Assembly: GCF_016906535.1 (NCBI RefSeq)
Contig: NC_057371.1
Span: 1,674,001 to 1,738,000, forward strand
Reading direction: 5' to 3'
DNA length: 64,000 nt
Origin: Rhizoctonia solani
Lineage: Eukaryota; Basidiomycota; Agaricomycetes; Cantharellales; Ceratobasidiaceae
Positions within the stretch are counted from its first letter, which is position 1. Each line of letters starts with the position of its first letter. The notes below the pieces were generated by a model that worked only from the letters and a program-made list of their open reading frames with translations, did no database searches and had not been told where the DNA came from. Positions 47,288-60,763 of the stretch are shown here, one piece after another. Both the position numbers and the translations under genes were made by a program.

Positions 47288-49455
47288 TTAATGATGGAAT
47301 AAACGAAGGGAAGTATGAGCAAAAACGATTCCGTGCTCATCGGCAGCCTTGATGCATTCGGCATCCATAACACTTCCTCCAGGAGCAGCAAGGTACTTCA
47401 CGCCGCTCTTTCGCGCACGGTGAACATTATCAGGAAGGGGAAGAACGCATCACTGGAGCACACCACACCATCTAGTTTAGTGGCATGTGAACGACGCTCC
47501 TCGGCGGTAAGTGGTGCGGGAACGGTTTCGAAAAGAGATTCCCATTGTGCTTTTTCACCCCCTTCGAGCTCTTCACCTCCAACAAACAAGTCAATCGCAT
47601 TAGCTTTCTCGGCCCGCTTGACTCCCTTTTTGAAGGGCAGCTCGAGGACCCTAGTGTGGTGTCGAAGCCACCAGTTATCGGCCTTCCCACCTGCAAGACG
47701 AGTGCAATGTATGCGTGATTGTTGACCTGCACCAAGACCAATGATGGACCCCCTCAACGCATAGGCCACACTGTTGGACTGAGTGTACTTTAAAGCTAGC
47801 GTAGCAACAATGAGGTCAACCACCGCTTCTCTCGGCAGCTGTGAAGCTCAGTTAATCGTAAATTTGAGGTTGAAAGGGGGAATACTAACATCCTTGTTTG
47901 CGCTAACAATGTTGCTAAAAAGTTCCGCAGTAATTTTGGCATCGTTGCGATTCTGTTGTAGTGAAACTCCAAAGACTTGTCGAGTTTCTAGTTTCCCGGG
48001 GTTGTAGGTCGGGTCAATCTAATTAATGCATGGTTAGAAGACTTTGTGAGCGAATGAAGAATTTCGCACCTCTAGAACGCAATACTTTCCGGCTTTCTTC
48101 TTCTTCAATACTTCGAGCGCTTCTTCACTGTATCCCGGCGCGATCACACCATCAGAGACCTCGCGGGAAATGATTTTGGCAGTCGCGAGATCGCAAGGGG
48201 CTGATAACGCGATAAAGTCGCCGAATGAAGACATACGATCGGCACCTGTAGATTCATCAGAATGAGTTACAGCAACATCCAAACGTAACAGGTGGTACTT
48301 ACCCCTAGCGCGAGCATATGCGCAAGCCAAGGGGGTCAATGGCTCCTTAAGATCGTCCACGCCATATACAATTTTTTCGACATCGTTTAGTTCAAGGCCT
48401 ACCGCGGCTCCAGCGGGTGACACATGCTTGAAAGAGGCTGCAGCAGGGAGTTGTAGGGCTTCTTGGAGTTCTGAAACCAGCGCATATGCATTAAGGGCGT
48501 CGAGTAGGTTGATGTATCCCGGTGATCCAGCCAACGCTGCCATATAAGTTGAGTGTGAGCATTCTTAATGATATAATAATCAAATAGACTCACCCTTGAA
48601 AGGGAGTTTACCACTCGTAACGAATGCCTGGGCGGGTTTCTGATGAGGGTTGGCCCCATATCGGAGGGGCATCCGTTGTACTTCTCCAGCGAGCTGTTCT
48701 TGAGGTAAATGCGAGGACGCGTACTGTTCACGGAAGTAACTAGAAATGGCCAAATCATAGGCTGAAGTCATTTCGAATGCTTTAAGTGCAAACTTGTTCC
48801 GCAGAGAGGGCGAAATAATGCCACCCCCAGATCTCCATGCTGCTAAGAATTCTGAATAGTCGGCAGGGTCAGATAGGACGATTACCGCTCGTGATTTTTG
48901 GCAGCAGCCCGTAGTAAGGTAACGCCGCCGATATCGATCTCCTCGACTGCGTTTGCAAGAGTGCAGTCCGGCTTCGCAATAGTGGCTTCGAAAGGGTATA
49001 AGTTGCATACAACGATAGAAATCGGCGAAATTGATTGTGCAGTCAAGTCCGCTTGGTCAGATGGAATGGTCGTGCCAAGATGCCTAATAAGTCTGTGAGA
49101 TTCAAGAACTCTGAGTTGTTGTTTCCACGGACCTCCGTGGACCGCCGGATGGAGCGTTTTAACGCGCCCTCCCAACATCTCTGGAGCTTTTGTAATGTCT
49201 GAGACATCGCTGTAAATAATACGTTTTCTTCCTGTTACCCTGTACATTTAAAGACATACCTTATCTCAATTCCGGCCTCTCTGATCTGCTTCGCTGTTCC
49301 CCCGGATCCCAGAAGGCGAACTCCACTCTCTTTGAGACCCCTCGCTAGATCCAAAAGATTCGATTTATCGTACACGGATAGCAATGCTACATATACTATA
49401 TAAACGAGCGAGCTTTTTTGATCAGGGAAGATCAATCACCTGTGTGCTGAGCCAT
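47288..49455 (-). CDS. ADE17: Bifunctional AICAR transformylase / IMP cyclohydrolase
   Basis: Catalyses the last two steps of IMP synthesis. Exon 1 is only MAQHT; the next exon continues [23 protein letters not shown] (cyclohydrolase/MGS-like domain) with [47 protein letters not shown] and [21 protein letters not shown]. The transformylase domain has [14 protein letters not shown], the [11 protein letters not shown] loop with the catalytic Lys-His pair, [44 protein letters not shown], and the tail [27 protein letters not shown], stop at 47288. The frame before the tail needs one base more or less near 47425, another probable indel. The essential residues are present. Confidence 0.95.
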
Positions 49456-49605
49456 CTCTAGCATGAAGTGGTTGGGAGCAAAAACTTGCGAACCAACTCC
49501 CAAATGTAGATCAGCGATCAAAATTCACATATCGGCGCTAAGTGACTTAGATCCGACCCTTCAAATTTGTTTACTTTACTATATATTTACGGAAACTATA
49601 TTTCT

Positions 49606-51222
49606 ACAATCTCATCATCATCGTTTGAGTCCTTCACAGCATCTGATGAATCTTTCCTGGTATCTATATCTTCCACAGGGACCTCTTCGAAGGCTGTATC
49701 TGGGCCTTCGTCTCGCTTTAATAAATTGACTAATCGTTCAATGTGTTCCATCACCTGGATCGATGTTGGCCAGTGAATATGAGAACAAGCGTGAATTCAC
49801 TGACCGAGGTGTCTTGCTCTGTTTCATGCATTTTTTGAACCACTTCATAAACCCCGTTCACGCGCAAAAATTCGCGGGCCGGGCGAGTTGTGCAAAGCAA
49901 CAAGAGGGTTTCTATGTGAGTAAGCCGAATGAATCGATCCGGTTCGCGTTTTTTGGTGTCAGGAAGAAATTGGATAGATGCGGGGAGCTTATCCATATCC
50001 TACCAAAGGTCGTAAGAGCCGGAGTCACTCATCCTCAGTTTGTGACGCACCTCCAGGTCAAACTCTTCTGGTCCAGCCAGGGGCAAAAGTAGAAAAGAAA
50101 GTAAATTCATGCCTTTCCCTGCTTCATTGCTCGGGGGGACAGTGACCATCTCATCATCGGGCTTCAACATTGCCATATGAGCAGGCGCGTGGAAAGCACA
50201 ATTCCTAAAACACACATACGCTTGTGATGATATGGTTTGGGCCAATTGAACCAGTACTTACTTGAGGGTCGATGCAACGCCGCCCCGACGGATTGTGTCA
50301 GGATGTTCTGTAAAAGATAGGAGTTTTGCCAAAGCAAACTCAGATGATCCAGGATGCAATGTGAGTAAGGCGAGTCGACCTGCAGGTGCCTATTGAGCAA
50401 CGGGTTCAGTCCGTGTATGCATGCACGATGCGAATACGCCTACTCACTACCGTGATATTTGCAAAAACGCTTGCCAAAAAGTGGAGGTCCCCTTTCCGTT
50501 TCCTCTCCTCTTTTGATCCACCCGGCACTGTTGCTGCATCTACGAATGCATCTACTAGCAAGAGTATTGCGCTCTCTTCACGAATTTGAGTAGACCCTGT
50601 AGACGGTGCAACGGGCGCAGTAGAAGATCTTGATGCAATGGGATGACCATTTTCTAATTGGATTTTCAGTGATAAGAGTGTTTGTATGACATTGGGGTTG
50701 ACCGTCATGTTCGATAGGACCATGGTCGCCAAATCTGCAAGCAAAGAACCTGGATTCTTTAATCGTTGAATTATTGATTTTTATCGAGAAAGAGAATGGC
50801 TTACTATAATGTATGCTACAAGGAACTCTAAAAATTTTGGTTCCCCTAGGAATGGCACAATGAGTGCTGAATCAGATAGGTTGACAAGTGCACGGAAGGC
50901 ATTGTGAGCAATAGCCTAAATAATGTCACTTCAAGCACCCTATAAATAAACAAGGCACGTACAGCCTGGTCACGGCACAAGAGCTTCAGGTCTCTGATTG
51001 ATTCGGGTTCTTTGGCGGGAGCCAGTCCACCACTGCTTATTTGCTCTAAGAATATCCGACGATACGGGGCCTCTTTGGGAGTCTGTGGAAGGAGATTTTC
51101 CAGAGCAATGTTCCTGACTTGTGGATTTCTATCATGAAGAAACCCAAGTAGCTGAAATTGATTTTCAGTAATTTCAATGCTTGATGTTTATTTGAACTCA
51201 CTTCTTTCAGCTGAGATTCCAT
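49606..51222 (-). CDS. HGH1: HGH1-like ARM-repeat co-chaperone
   Basis: In yeast Hgh1 works with TRiC and Hsp90 in folding eEF2 (family knowledge). It starts MESQLKE; an intron leads to LLGFLHDRNPQVRNIALENL-type ARM repeats, then AAIAHNAFRALVNLSDSALI, DLATMVLSNMTVNPNVIQTL, LLLVDAFVDAATVPGGSKEE RKRKGDLHFLASVFANIT, TIRRGGVASTLKNCAFH, the family signature FLLLPLAGPEEFDLE, the helical domain LPASIQFLPDTKKREPDRFI, and a last exon VMEHIERLVNLLKRDEG, ending in an acidic NDDDEIVEI at 49606. An in-frame ATG nine codons upstream (51249) is an alternative start. Divergent from SPT20. Confidence 0.92.
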
Positions 51223-51392
51223 GCTGGCGCTTGGTCGTCGAAAGGTCAAAGATCGACATCAGGTCATGTGACTGTATGACAAATATTTGTAAATCCGTTG
51301 CACCCAACCACCATCTACTGTCTCCTAGTGGCTCGTAGCACCAAATAAGACTAGTGTATGAGGGAAATCTGCTTCTGCTGGCTCCAACTGAA
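51223..51392. promoter_or_regulatory. Divergent promoter region HGH1 / SPT20
   Basis: 170 bp between opposed ATGs. It contains GTCATGTGAC near 51266 (E-box-like palindromic core). No TATA box. Confidence 0.45.
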
Positions 51393-53705
51393 ATGACGGC
51401 CGTGTACAACTATAAGAAGAGAGAGGAACAAATCCTTGCTCGGTTTTCAAAATCGCCCCCTTCTTTCACTGTTCATCTATACTCTGGACACTGGACTTTA
51501 AGTAAAGATAACAATGCACGAACATTCTTGTATAATTCCCCTGCAGTGGTTAGGGCATTGAAAACTGTGTTTTGTGGCTGCTCACTGATGCTGGCCTAAT
51601 AGTCTATCCTTGATTCTATACGAGCGCATCAAGTACCGGTGGACATGCTTGAGATGCTGGACCAAGCAAACGTCCCTTTCTACGATGGTATGTATTTAAT
51701 ATGAAACATCACCTGGAATACTGAACCTATAATTGTATAGGCTGTTTAATTGTTGAAGAACATGATCATTCATTGGCGACTGGGGAAGCTACCCCTTCCG
51801 ATCCTTCTGTTTCAGATGCCAAAACAAAACCCATAACCAGTCCGGCACAAAAAAGGAGGATAGTACTCTATCCAAACGGAGAGACATTATGGGCAGACAT
51901 TAGCATATTGAACGCGCGTAATGGTAATACCTGGACTGACCAACAAGCCATTGAATTCGAGGCCAAGATTCTTGTGAGCTCAGTCTAGCCTTCCTACTTC
52001 CGTGTAGTCTTACACGAAATTCAGGCTGCCATAGCTCCTCCACTTTGCTTGGATCCTGATCCTATAGCAAGCAAGATTGCTTCAGTTGCAATGAACTCAA
52101 CATCACTGCATTCTCCGAAACGTAAACCGAGCTCAATGGAAAACGATAAACGCGACGACACCGCACGTAAAGCGGAACACGACAAGTTCATGAATGTAAT
52201 GAACCCTCGGGCAACTCGAATCTTCCACCCAGAGTATGTGTCATGAACATCAGTCTCCAGCCTAGTTTAACAGCCTCGGCTTTAGCTTTCGACAAATCAC
52301 ATGGCTCGAGCAGAACCGCCGTGGCGAGCGTCCTTCAACTCCTCCTGGACAGAGTCCTGGCTCTCGGGCGTCTGTGGCTCCTACTCCGACGCCGCCACCT
52401 GGTTCAGCTTCTGGTCTTCCCGAGTCAATCGACGATAGTTCAAGTCAAAAGAAGAAACTAAAGAAAAAGAGAGAGGGGCCCGATTCTCCCATGCAAGTTG
52501 ATGCGCCTAGTCCTGGGCTTAACTCAACGAATAAGTCGCGCAAGAATAGCATTAGCCAGATTCCGCCTCTACAGATAGGCGGGGGCAAGAAGAAACAGGG
52601 CCAGCAGGGCCGGCGCAACACAGCATCTTCCATGGAACCATCGCCTGCTATCAACGTCTCTTCGTTGCCCCCTCATACGACGAACGGCCAAGTCTCGGCA
52701 ATAGATTCGCCGCAATCGATCCAAGCTTCGCCCAATCCTGCTTTAGGGAAGAAGGAAGATATGCAGCCCACCCTCGGTATAGGTATTCCGCCACCTGCCA
52801 GCCATTCGCCTGCGCCTACAGGTCAGCAGACCGTTAGCGGCCCACCGAAAAAACGAATGAAGACAGAAACCCCCTCTATTGGTAACGTCCCTTTGCCTGG
52901 AGTTGGATCTCAGCAAGGAACACCACAACAATCCTATCTTTCACTTAATCCTCATCTGGCAGCTCCTGGTCAGCAACCGAACCCTGCGCAACCTGGGATT
53001 CATCGTTACTCGGCGTCTCCGGCGCCTACGCCAACAACCGCCAACGGCCAACCGACTCAGCAATACCCTGGTCAGCTACAACACAGCTATGGACCTCTAG
53101 GCTTGAACATTGCTAACGGAATGGTGTTCAACAATGGTACAGGTGCTCCCGCTTACAATGCCGTTCCCGGTATGCAACAAGCGCAAATGTCGAATATACA
53201 TACAAATATGTTTGCACAAAACCAACAACAAGCGGCAAATCAGGCTGGTAGCCCTCATCCTCACCCGCCTTCCCGCCCTGCGTCCCAAGCGAGCATACCC
53301 ATGCGCAATAGCCCACATCAACCCCAGCCTATGGCTCTTGGTGGAAATGCGGCGCCTAACCTACAAACCCCCCAGCAAGGTGATCAACAAGGTGTTCGTC
53401 CGGCCTCTGGCCCTGGGCAACAGGGAATGCAGATGAACCCTGGGATGCACCAGCCTGGAGGGCAGATGCAAATGCCCGTTGATCAAATGCTGATGTTCCG
53501 ACAGATGCAACGTATGGGATATCCAGGTGCTCAGAACATGATGCAGTATCCAGGTTTTACGATGCAGATGCCCGCCCAGACTTGGCAAATGGGTCAAATG
53601 CCTATGGGTGTTGGGCGAGGCCAGCAGTTGCAACAGCAACTCGCCGCCGCTGCGGCTATGCAACGCCGCGGTGCAATGCAGGCACCCCCTAATCCCCAGA
53701 GATGA
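51393..53705 (+). CDS. SPT20: SAGA complex subunit Spt20
   Basis: A scaffold subunit of the SAGA histone acetyltransferase complex. The Spt20 domain begins at the ATG at 51393: MTAVYNYKKREEQILARFSK, PPSFTVHLYSGHWTLSKDN, ARTFLYNSPA, intron, SILDSIRAHQVPVDMLEMLD, ANVPFYDGCLIVEEHDH. RIVLYPNGETLWADISIL and EFEAKILAAIAPPLCLDPDP follow. After two more introns a single long exon (from about 52270) is of low complexity, rich in P, Q, S, G and M (QMQMPVDQMLMFRQMQRM, GRGQQLQQQLAAAAAMQRR), ending APPNPQR at 53705. The Q- and M-rich tail is typical of fungal transcription cofactors and probably disordered. Confidence 0.93.
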
Positions 53706-53900
53706 TAGAAATTTAACTTCCGCTTTTTTGGTTTTTCGCACATTTATTTTCTGTATAATCGCGTGTACACTCCTATAACTTATGACGAGAGTTAGTTTTT
53801 CCTTCACAATGACGTCACGTAAGCTCTTTTGCCTTGGGATGATTTGCATCCTTCATTATGAACTGTACTGTAACGACCACGATCTCTAACGGGTATTTTA

Positions 53901-54630
53901 ATGCAGAGAGCTCGTAGATGGCTGAGGCCATGTAGGGGGTCTGTTGAAGTATGGTATAACTCTCATCGTATATAAGATCACACCGCATTTACTATACTGC
54001 TAGTACTTCCAATACAGAAAAAAATCAACCCTCTCACACGACGATGTTGCTCTCCAACTCCGTAATCTCATGCGGTCTTCGGCGCAACCTGTTACGGTCA
54101 TGACTACTCGCCTTGACGACAACGAGAAGACATTCCATGGTGCGGTGCTCTCATCCTTCACGTCGGTTGCACTGCATCCATTTCCTCTGGTTGCGTTTGC
54201 GATTCGAAAGCCTTCACGCATGGCCGATGCACTTCACGCCAACAGACTAGCCCAACCTAGTTCTATGCACGGTATAATCAATATCTTGTCAGAACATCAA
54301 TCCGAGATATCGAAAATATTCTCGCGTCCCGACCTATACCCTCACCCCTTCGATTCCATTTCATACGGCATCCATGAGGGTACGTCCATTCTAGAGGAAA
54401 CTATTGGAGCGCTCTCCTGCTCTGTCATCACCTCCTTGCCTATGACCAGTGAAGTTCTGAGCACTTTTGGGCTATCCCTTGCCAAGTCGGATGAAACCAT
54501 CGATCTGTCAAGCTTATCTTCCGAGTTATTCCTCGCTCGAGTCATTCAGGTTCTCTCGCCCCAGGGCAATCCAAGCCCACCACGAAAGCCACTTGTGTAC
54601 TACCAAGGCAGTTATACATCCATCCTGTAG
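53901..54630 (+). CDS. Mitochondrial flavin-reductase-like protein (FMN-binding split barrel)
   Basis: Two exons. Exon 1 (53901-53948) encodes MQRARRWLRPCRGSVE, an amphipathic arginine-rich presequence. Intron 53949-54003 leads to YFQYRKKSTLSHDDVALQLR NLMRSSAQPVTVMTT. The split-barrel signature follows: HGAVLSSFTSVALHPFPLVA FAIRKPSRMADAL, INILSEHQSEISKIFSRPD, ALSCSVITSLPMTSEVLSTF GL, then VIQVLSPQG and PLVYYQGSYTSIL, stop 54628-54630. This matches the flavin_reduct domain proteins that use NAD(P)H to reduce FMN. The specific substrate and partner are unknown. Without exon 1 the protein would start late, at M of MRSSAQPV. Confidence 0.82.
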
Positions 54631-55138
54631 TGTCGAACAAAAATGGAGTTCAGTGGATAGGGTTTGCACACTATTTATGACATTGGCTCCGCCGTAGAAT
54701 TTCCGCTTGCCAGCCTATAGCTTCTGCCGCCAAGACTAGGTGCCCTCCACTCTATCGATTATCCCACTTCGAGTATTTGTTACCAGTCAACAACACATTC
54801 ATTGGTTTGGGCTGTATTCCTGATGCACCTTTGATATACATATACCATAACTTAATTGACGACTAGGTTCAAACTGACTTCCCTCTGGTATTGTTTTCTT
54901 TCTAAATTTCTCCAGGTTGCGTGATGGCACGCACGGTGTCCCTGACCGGGCCATATGCCAAGCTCAAACTCCAAGCTCAAACCCCTTCAAGGTGGCAAAC
55001 TAGGTGCCTCACTGTATTGCCTTATAAGACCCCCGCCCACCCGGCTCTCATTGTTATCGATTCCGCCTCCACAGCTGCTTGTGTTCGATTATATCCTTCT
55101 TTCTTTATACCTCACCTTCATTTTATTTGTGTACGAAA

Positions 55139-55935
55139 TGCCCAGCCGACCCGAAAAGAAAGACGCTCGAACGTGTTGTTGCTGTATTCCAATGTAAGCC
55201 TATGCGCTCCAGCCCATGATATCCTAACTCAGCTCATCCCGCACTAGCCGTGCAGGAGTTGGGATTCTCGCATGGCTATATTTCTTGGGCGGTGTTGCGG
55301 CGGTTGTATTGGCCGTTATGATCTTGAAGCAAGATACTTCCGACATGGAAACAGCTATTAAAGCATTGATTATTGCTCTTGGAGGACTAAGTGCGTTCCT
55401 GGTTGTGACTTCAATATTTGGGTTCGTGCATTTTTGCATGCATTATTTGAGCTACTTGATTGTTGACTCGACATCCCGTGTTATAGAATTATTGCAACGA
55501 TCACACAATCACCATTCCTGGCCCGTATTTGGTCTGTTATGTTCCAAATTTGGTACTATCTCCAGCTCGCACTCGACATCGCAGTCATTGCGCTTTTCTT
55601 TTCCAAGAAACTCGACACTCTCATTGTTGAATGCACATCACTCGCTGAGAAGCGTCGACCAAAGGGCTCCGAGATCGAAAACTGTAACCGCGGGAGGAAT
55701 CGATTGAGTTTGTACTACACTCTGTCTGGGGTAGTGAGGAATGTAATCAGCTATTGTAAGTCCGGGTGCGCTGGTTTTTCATTGTTTATTGTACTAATTA
55801 AATGCGCCGCGCGTATAGACTTTACTCGCCGCGTTTCTAGTTTTACTCGCCATTGTACTGAACGTGTTGCCAGTCATAGCCTCACGGCACCGACTCAAAT
55901 GGCTACTCTTTCTGGTAATGGACCTACCCAATTGA
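55139..55935 (+). CDS. Uncharacterised four-TM membrane protein
   Basis: It starts MPSRPEKKDARTCCCCIPI, with a basic, cysteine-rich head that could be palmitoylated. After an intron there are four hydrophobic helices: GVGILAWLYFLGGVAAVVLA, IKALIIALGGLSAFLVVTSI, IWYYLQLALDIAVIALFF and TLLAAFLVLLAIVLNVLPVI. The loop between helices 3 and 4 (CTSLAEKRRPKGSEIENCNR) has two cysteines, in the position of a tetraspanin or MARVEL-type large loop. The last helix is in a frame that requires either an 89-nt intron starting GTAGTG (after TLSG) or a one-base error; a rival model reads on to 56003 without the helix. It is rather like basidiomycete tetraspan proteins of unknown function. Confidence 0.6.
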
Positions 55936-56254
55936 ATAGTTTGAATATTCAAGGAGGACACCAAGCATCGGTTGACTCGCTTCGAGGCGAAAAGGCTGTT
56001 TGAGTAGCGATTCTTTTGTATTGCTCAGGAGCATGCCTCGATTATTATTATTATTCATTTCATCTGATCGACCATGTGCATCTTGTTCAATCCGGGTGTA
56101 TGCGTATGCGTGACCGAGGTTGAGACATCTGCAGTGATCATTCTATAGTCTTTGCATCCGCGGCTCTGAGCCTTCGATACTCTCACCCTCTTATACATGC
56201 AACACGGAATAAAAATTGATAGCCACTATGATACATGATGCAAATAACAAGCAA
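55936..56254. other. Intergenic between convergent genes, with a short ATT repeat
   Basis: Contains (ATT)5-like repeats at about 56041-56055. Otherwise nothing recognised. Confidence 0.4.
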
Positions 56255-57803
<1,549 letters not shown>

Positions 57804-58209
57804 TGTCGTGGGATGGTGGCCGGGAGAGGATTACTGATGTGCACTCAGGTAAGTAGGAGCAACGCGCAGGTGACGCGTCCCAGACCATCGGGAGTTTCTT
57901 AACGCCGATGGCGCTTATGATGTGTAGCTAAGCACAGGTAAACATAACCGCACTCTGACTGTCATGACCAATTACCGTGCACCAACATATTATATACTGG
58001 TACACACCAACCATCCTTGGATCGTCTCCAAATACACTGTCGATTTCAGTATACCACTCTTCGGTAACTGGTATTGACATACTGCCACATCATTTATATA
58101 TGATTTTTTAATCACCCTGACCCTCTGGTAATCGCGTGCTAGCTATAGTTCTACGTATATCTTGACAACTACCACCGCTCTTGCCTGTTGTTCGCTACAA
58201 CTTTAACCC
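57804..58209. promoter_or_regulatory. Divergent region RPT4 / SEC6
   Basis: About 400 bp between opposed starts. I searched by eye for a PACE element (GGTGGCAAA), the Rpn4 site of yeasts, and found only GGATGGTGGCCGG near 57813, which I do not count as one. Confidence 0.35.
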
Positions 58210-60711
58210 ATGCAGTCTGCTGCCCAAGCTGTCGGAGAAGTACTTCAATCTCCTGATGATCTTCTAAAAATCGCTGCGTTTCGAAATAAATTAGAGAAAG
58301 AAAAGGCGTCCATAGATGCAAAACTCAAGAGTGGTGTGCGGGAACAGCTTGCTGCCACCGCGGATGGGATACAAAAGCTTCACCATACGCGCAATACCTT
58401 ACAAGGAATCAAGGATGAGATGAGTAGTATTAATAGGAAGTGCAGTGATCCCCGTAACGAGGTCCCAACGTTCGACCAAATTAGTAGGGTGAGTTGAAAA
58501 CATTGCCCAATTATGCCCCATGCAGCCGGAGTGCCCTAAATTCTATCCCAGGTATCTGTAGTGCATCGAAACTTCTCGCAGACCGAGGAAATGGTTAACA
58601 ACCTCCTAAGCATGCACGCGAAGATTGATCTCGTCGAGGAAATGCTCATGGTTGATCGTCAAGACATCCTTGGTCCTGCTCCAAACCTACTGGCGGTACA
58701 TTATCAACTCAATCAACTCGAGGCATTCCGAAATCAAACCACACACCAAGCTAAATCTGCAGATGCAGATGCAAGGAAGACCCTTGGTCGCCATTTCGAG
58801 CGATTGAATAGGCTATCCAAAGCGTTTGACGAGTACATTTTTGAGCTGGGTTCGAACGTTCTCCCAATTGTACGAAACCGGAATCCTGGGGTTATCGTTC
58901 GTCTCATTAAGATATGCGAAATTGAAGGTCGAGAGGACGAAAAGGTTTGCATCATGGATTGATTATGGATCATGCTCACATTAGGTGTCTAGGCAATTGC
59001 AATCAAACTAGTAAAGAAAGCAGCAAATCTCGATGCTGCTTCCAAGTTCAAATCCATGCTAGCGAATGCCCGTGTTTTCAAACACTACCGTTCCGAAGTG
59101 ATGAAACGCATCCGGCAGTCCATTCAACAAGGTTTTGCGGAGAAGCAACAAGCAGAACAAGGAGATACTATCGCATATATCGACGCTCTCTCCAATTGGA
59201 TGTTAGTCGATTTGATTCAAGTGTTCGATGAAGTTGTCCCGTGTTTCCCCCAAGACTATGAAATTTGGGCACTTTTTGTCAAGAACTACCACAAATTCTT
59301 GGATGAATCGATACAGGCAATTGTCGCGTCGAACCCTGAAGCCAGCGTTATCCTTCGACTCTATGCATTTGTCAAAAGGGAGTACAAGCAGCACCTCAAG
59401 AAACTCCAAGCTGAATTAGAAATTGAGATACCTCCGGAATGGCTCCAACCTCCCCTTCTTGGCGGCAAGGAACAGGAGCTTATTGATGACTACGTTAAAC
59501 TCATCGTCTCACGCTTGGATACCCTCACCACGAATCTGATGACCTCTGAAATCGAGGAATTCACTCGCCGCGAGCAACCACCAGAGATTGATCCAGAAGG
59601 ATTGTACGGTATGAAAGGGCCTGTCGACTTCTTCCAGATGGTTAATCAATATACCGACGCTGCTGTGGAGAGTGGGCAGGGGGCAGTACTAGCCAGTGTC
59701 GTCGGCGAGTCTGCTCGCGTGATGACCGGACTCCAGGCACAATGGACAAAACTTCTTGAATCGGAGCATCGGCGCCTCGTCGAAAAGCCAGAAGAAGCTC
59801 CGGGAGGGTTTGCCGAATATGTGATTGCCCTTGCAAACGACCAAATCAAGTCTGCAAACTACGCAGAAACCCTTTCAACCCGCCTTGAGGAGCGAGTATC
59901 CGAGAAGTACGCCAAGATGATAGCCGAGAAACTTGACGACGCGATCAATGGGTATCTTGATGTTGCAAAAAAATGCACCCAAGTACTCATTGAGCTCATT
60001 TTCAACGACCTCAAGCCGGCCACCAAAAAACTCTTTGCAGCCCCCGATTGGTATGAGGGCGTTATGTCACAAATACTTCTCACTATTCGCGACTATACAG
60101 ACGACTACCAAAACTATCTCAACCCTTCCATTTTCGAAATCCTCGTAGAGGATCTTATCGATACGTTCTTGTCAACCTACCTCACCGCCCTTCGCCGAAC
60201 AACGAAGTTGCGTATGCCAGCAGCAGGAGACAGGTTACGAGAAGATATAGCTGATGCATTTGACTTGTTCAAGACGTACAAATCTTCGCAAGAGCTCGAT
60301 GCAAACTTCGATGTCATGGACCAAGTACTTTCGTTACTGACTGCATCACAGGGGATGGTTTTCCTATCTTTTTGGCCATTTGCGCAACAACATGGTCCAA
60401 ACCTGGCTTTCGTCGAGGCACTGATGAAAGCTCGTGATGACCTAGATCGCTCGGCGGTCTCAGAGATCATGGAAAGCTGTCGTCGCAAAGTGAAGGACGA
60501 ACAACTCACAGACCGTACGTATTGTCTCGTGACCCGCAGTGCAGATTATTCTACTTTAGCGTCGCTCATGTTTGCCCTCTCTCCAGCCGAGAAACCCACC
60601 ATTATGAAAAAGGTGGCCGCGCAATCAGTACTGGTAAGCTTTTCTATCCGTATCGATGTATAAGCGCCTTAGCTCATGCAAAATTCACAGGCCATGTTCC
60701 TCCAACGATAA
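58210..60711 (+). CDS. SEC6: Exocyst complex subunit Sec6
   Basis: Part of the exocyst, which tethers secretory vesicles at sites of growth such as the hyphal tip. It starts MQSAAQAVGEVLQSPDDLLK with N-terminal coiled-coil (IAAFRNKLEKEKASIDAKLK, LVEEMLMVDRQDILGPAPNL). The helical Sec6 domain includes YIDALSNWMLVDLIQVFDEV, CFPQDYEIWALFVKNYHKFL, LLGGKEQELIDDYVKLIVSR, GPVDFFQMVNQYTDAAVESG, LIFNDLKPATKKLF and DYQNYLNPSIFEILVEDLID TFL. Introns lie near 58493-58552, 58945-58993, 60518-60560 and 60634-60690; the last joins SVL to AMFLQR, stop 60709-60711. All frames are consistent. Length is near the family norm (about 750 residues). Convergent with QNS1, 52 bp apart. Confidence 0.93.
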
Positions 60712-60763
60712 ATTTTCAAGTTATAATCGCTACTATACACTACTACAAATCCATATGTCATAT

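Noticed and set aside
56041..56057. ATT microsatellite
   Set aside because: Only about five units; not a notable repeat.
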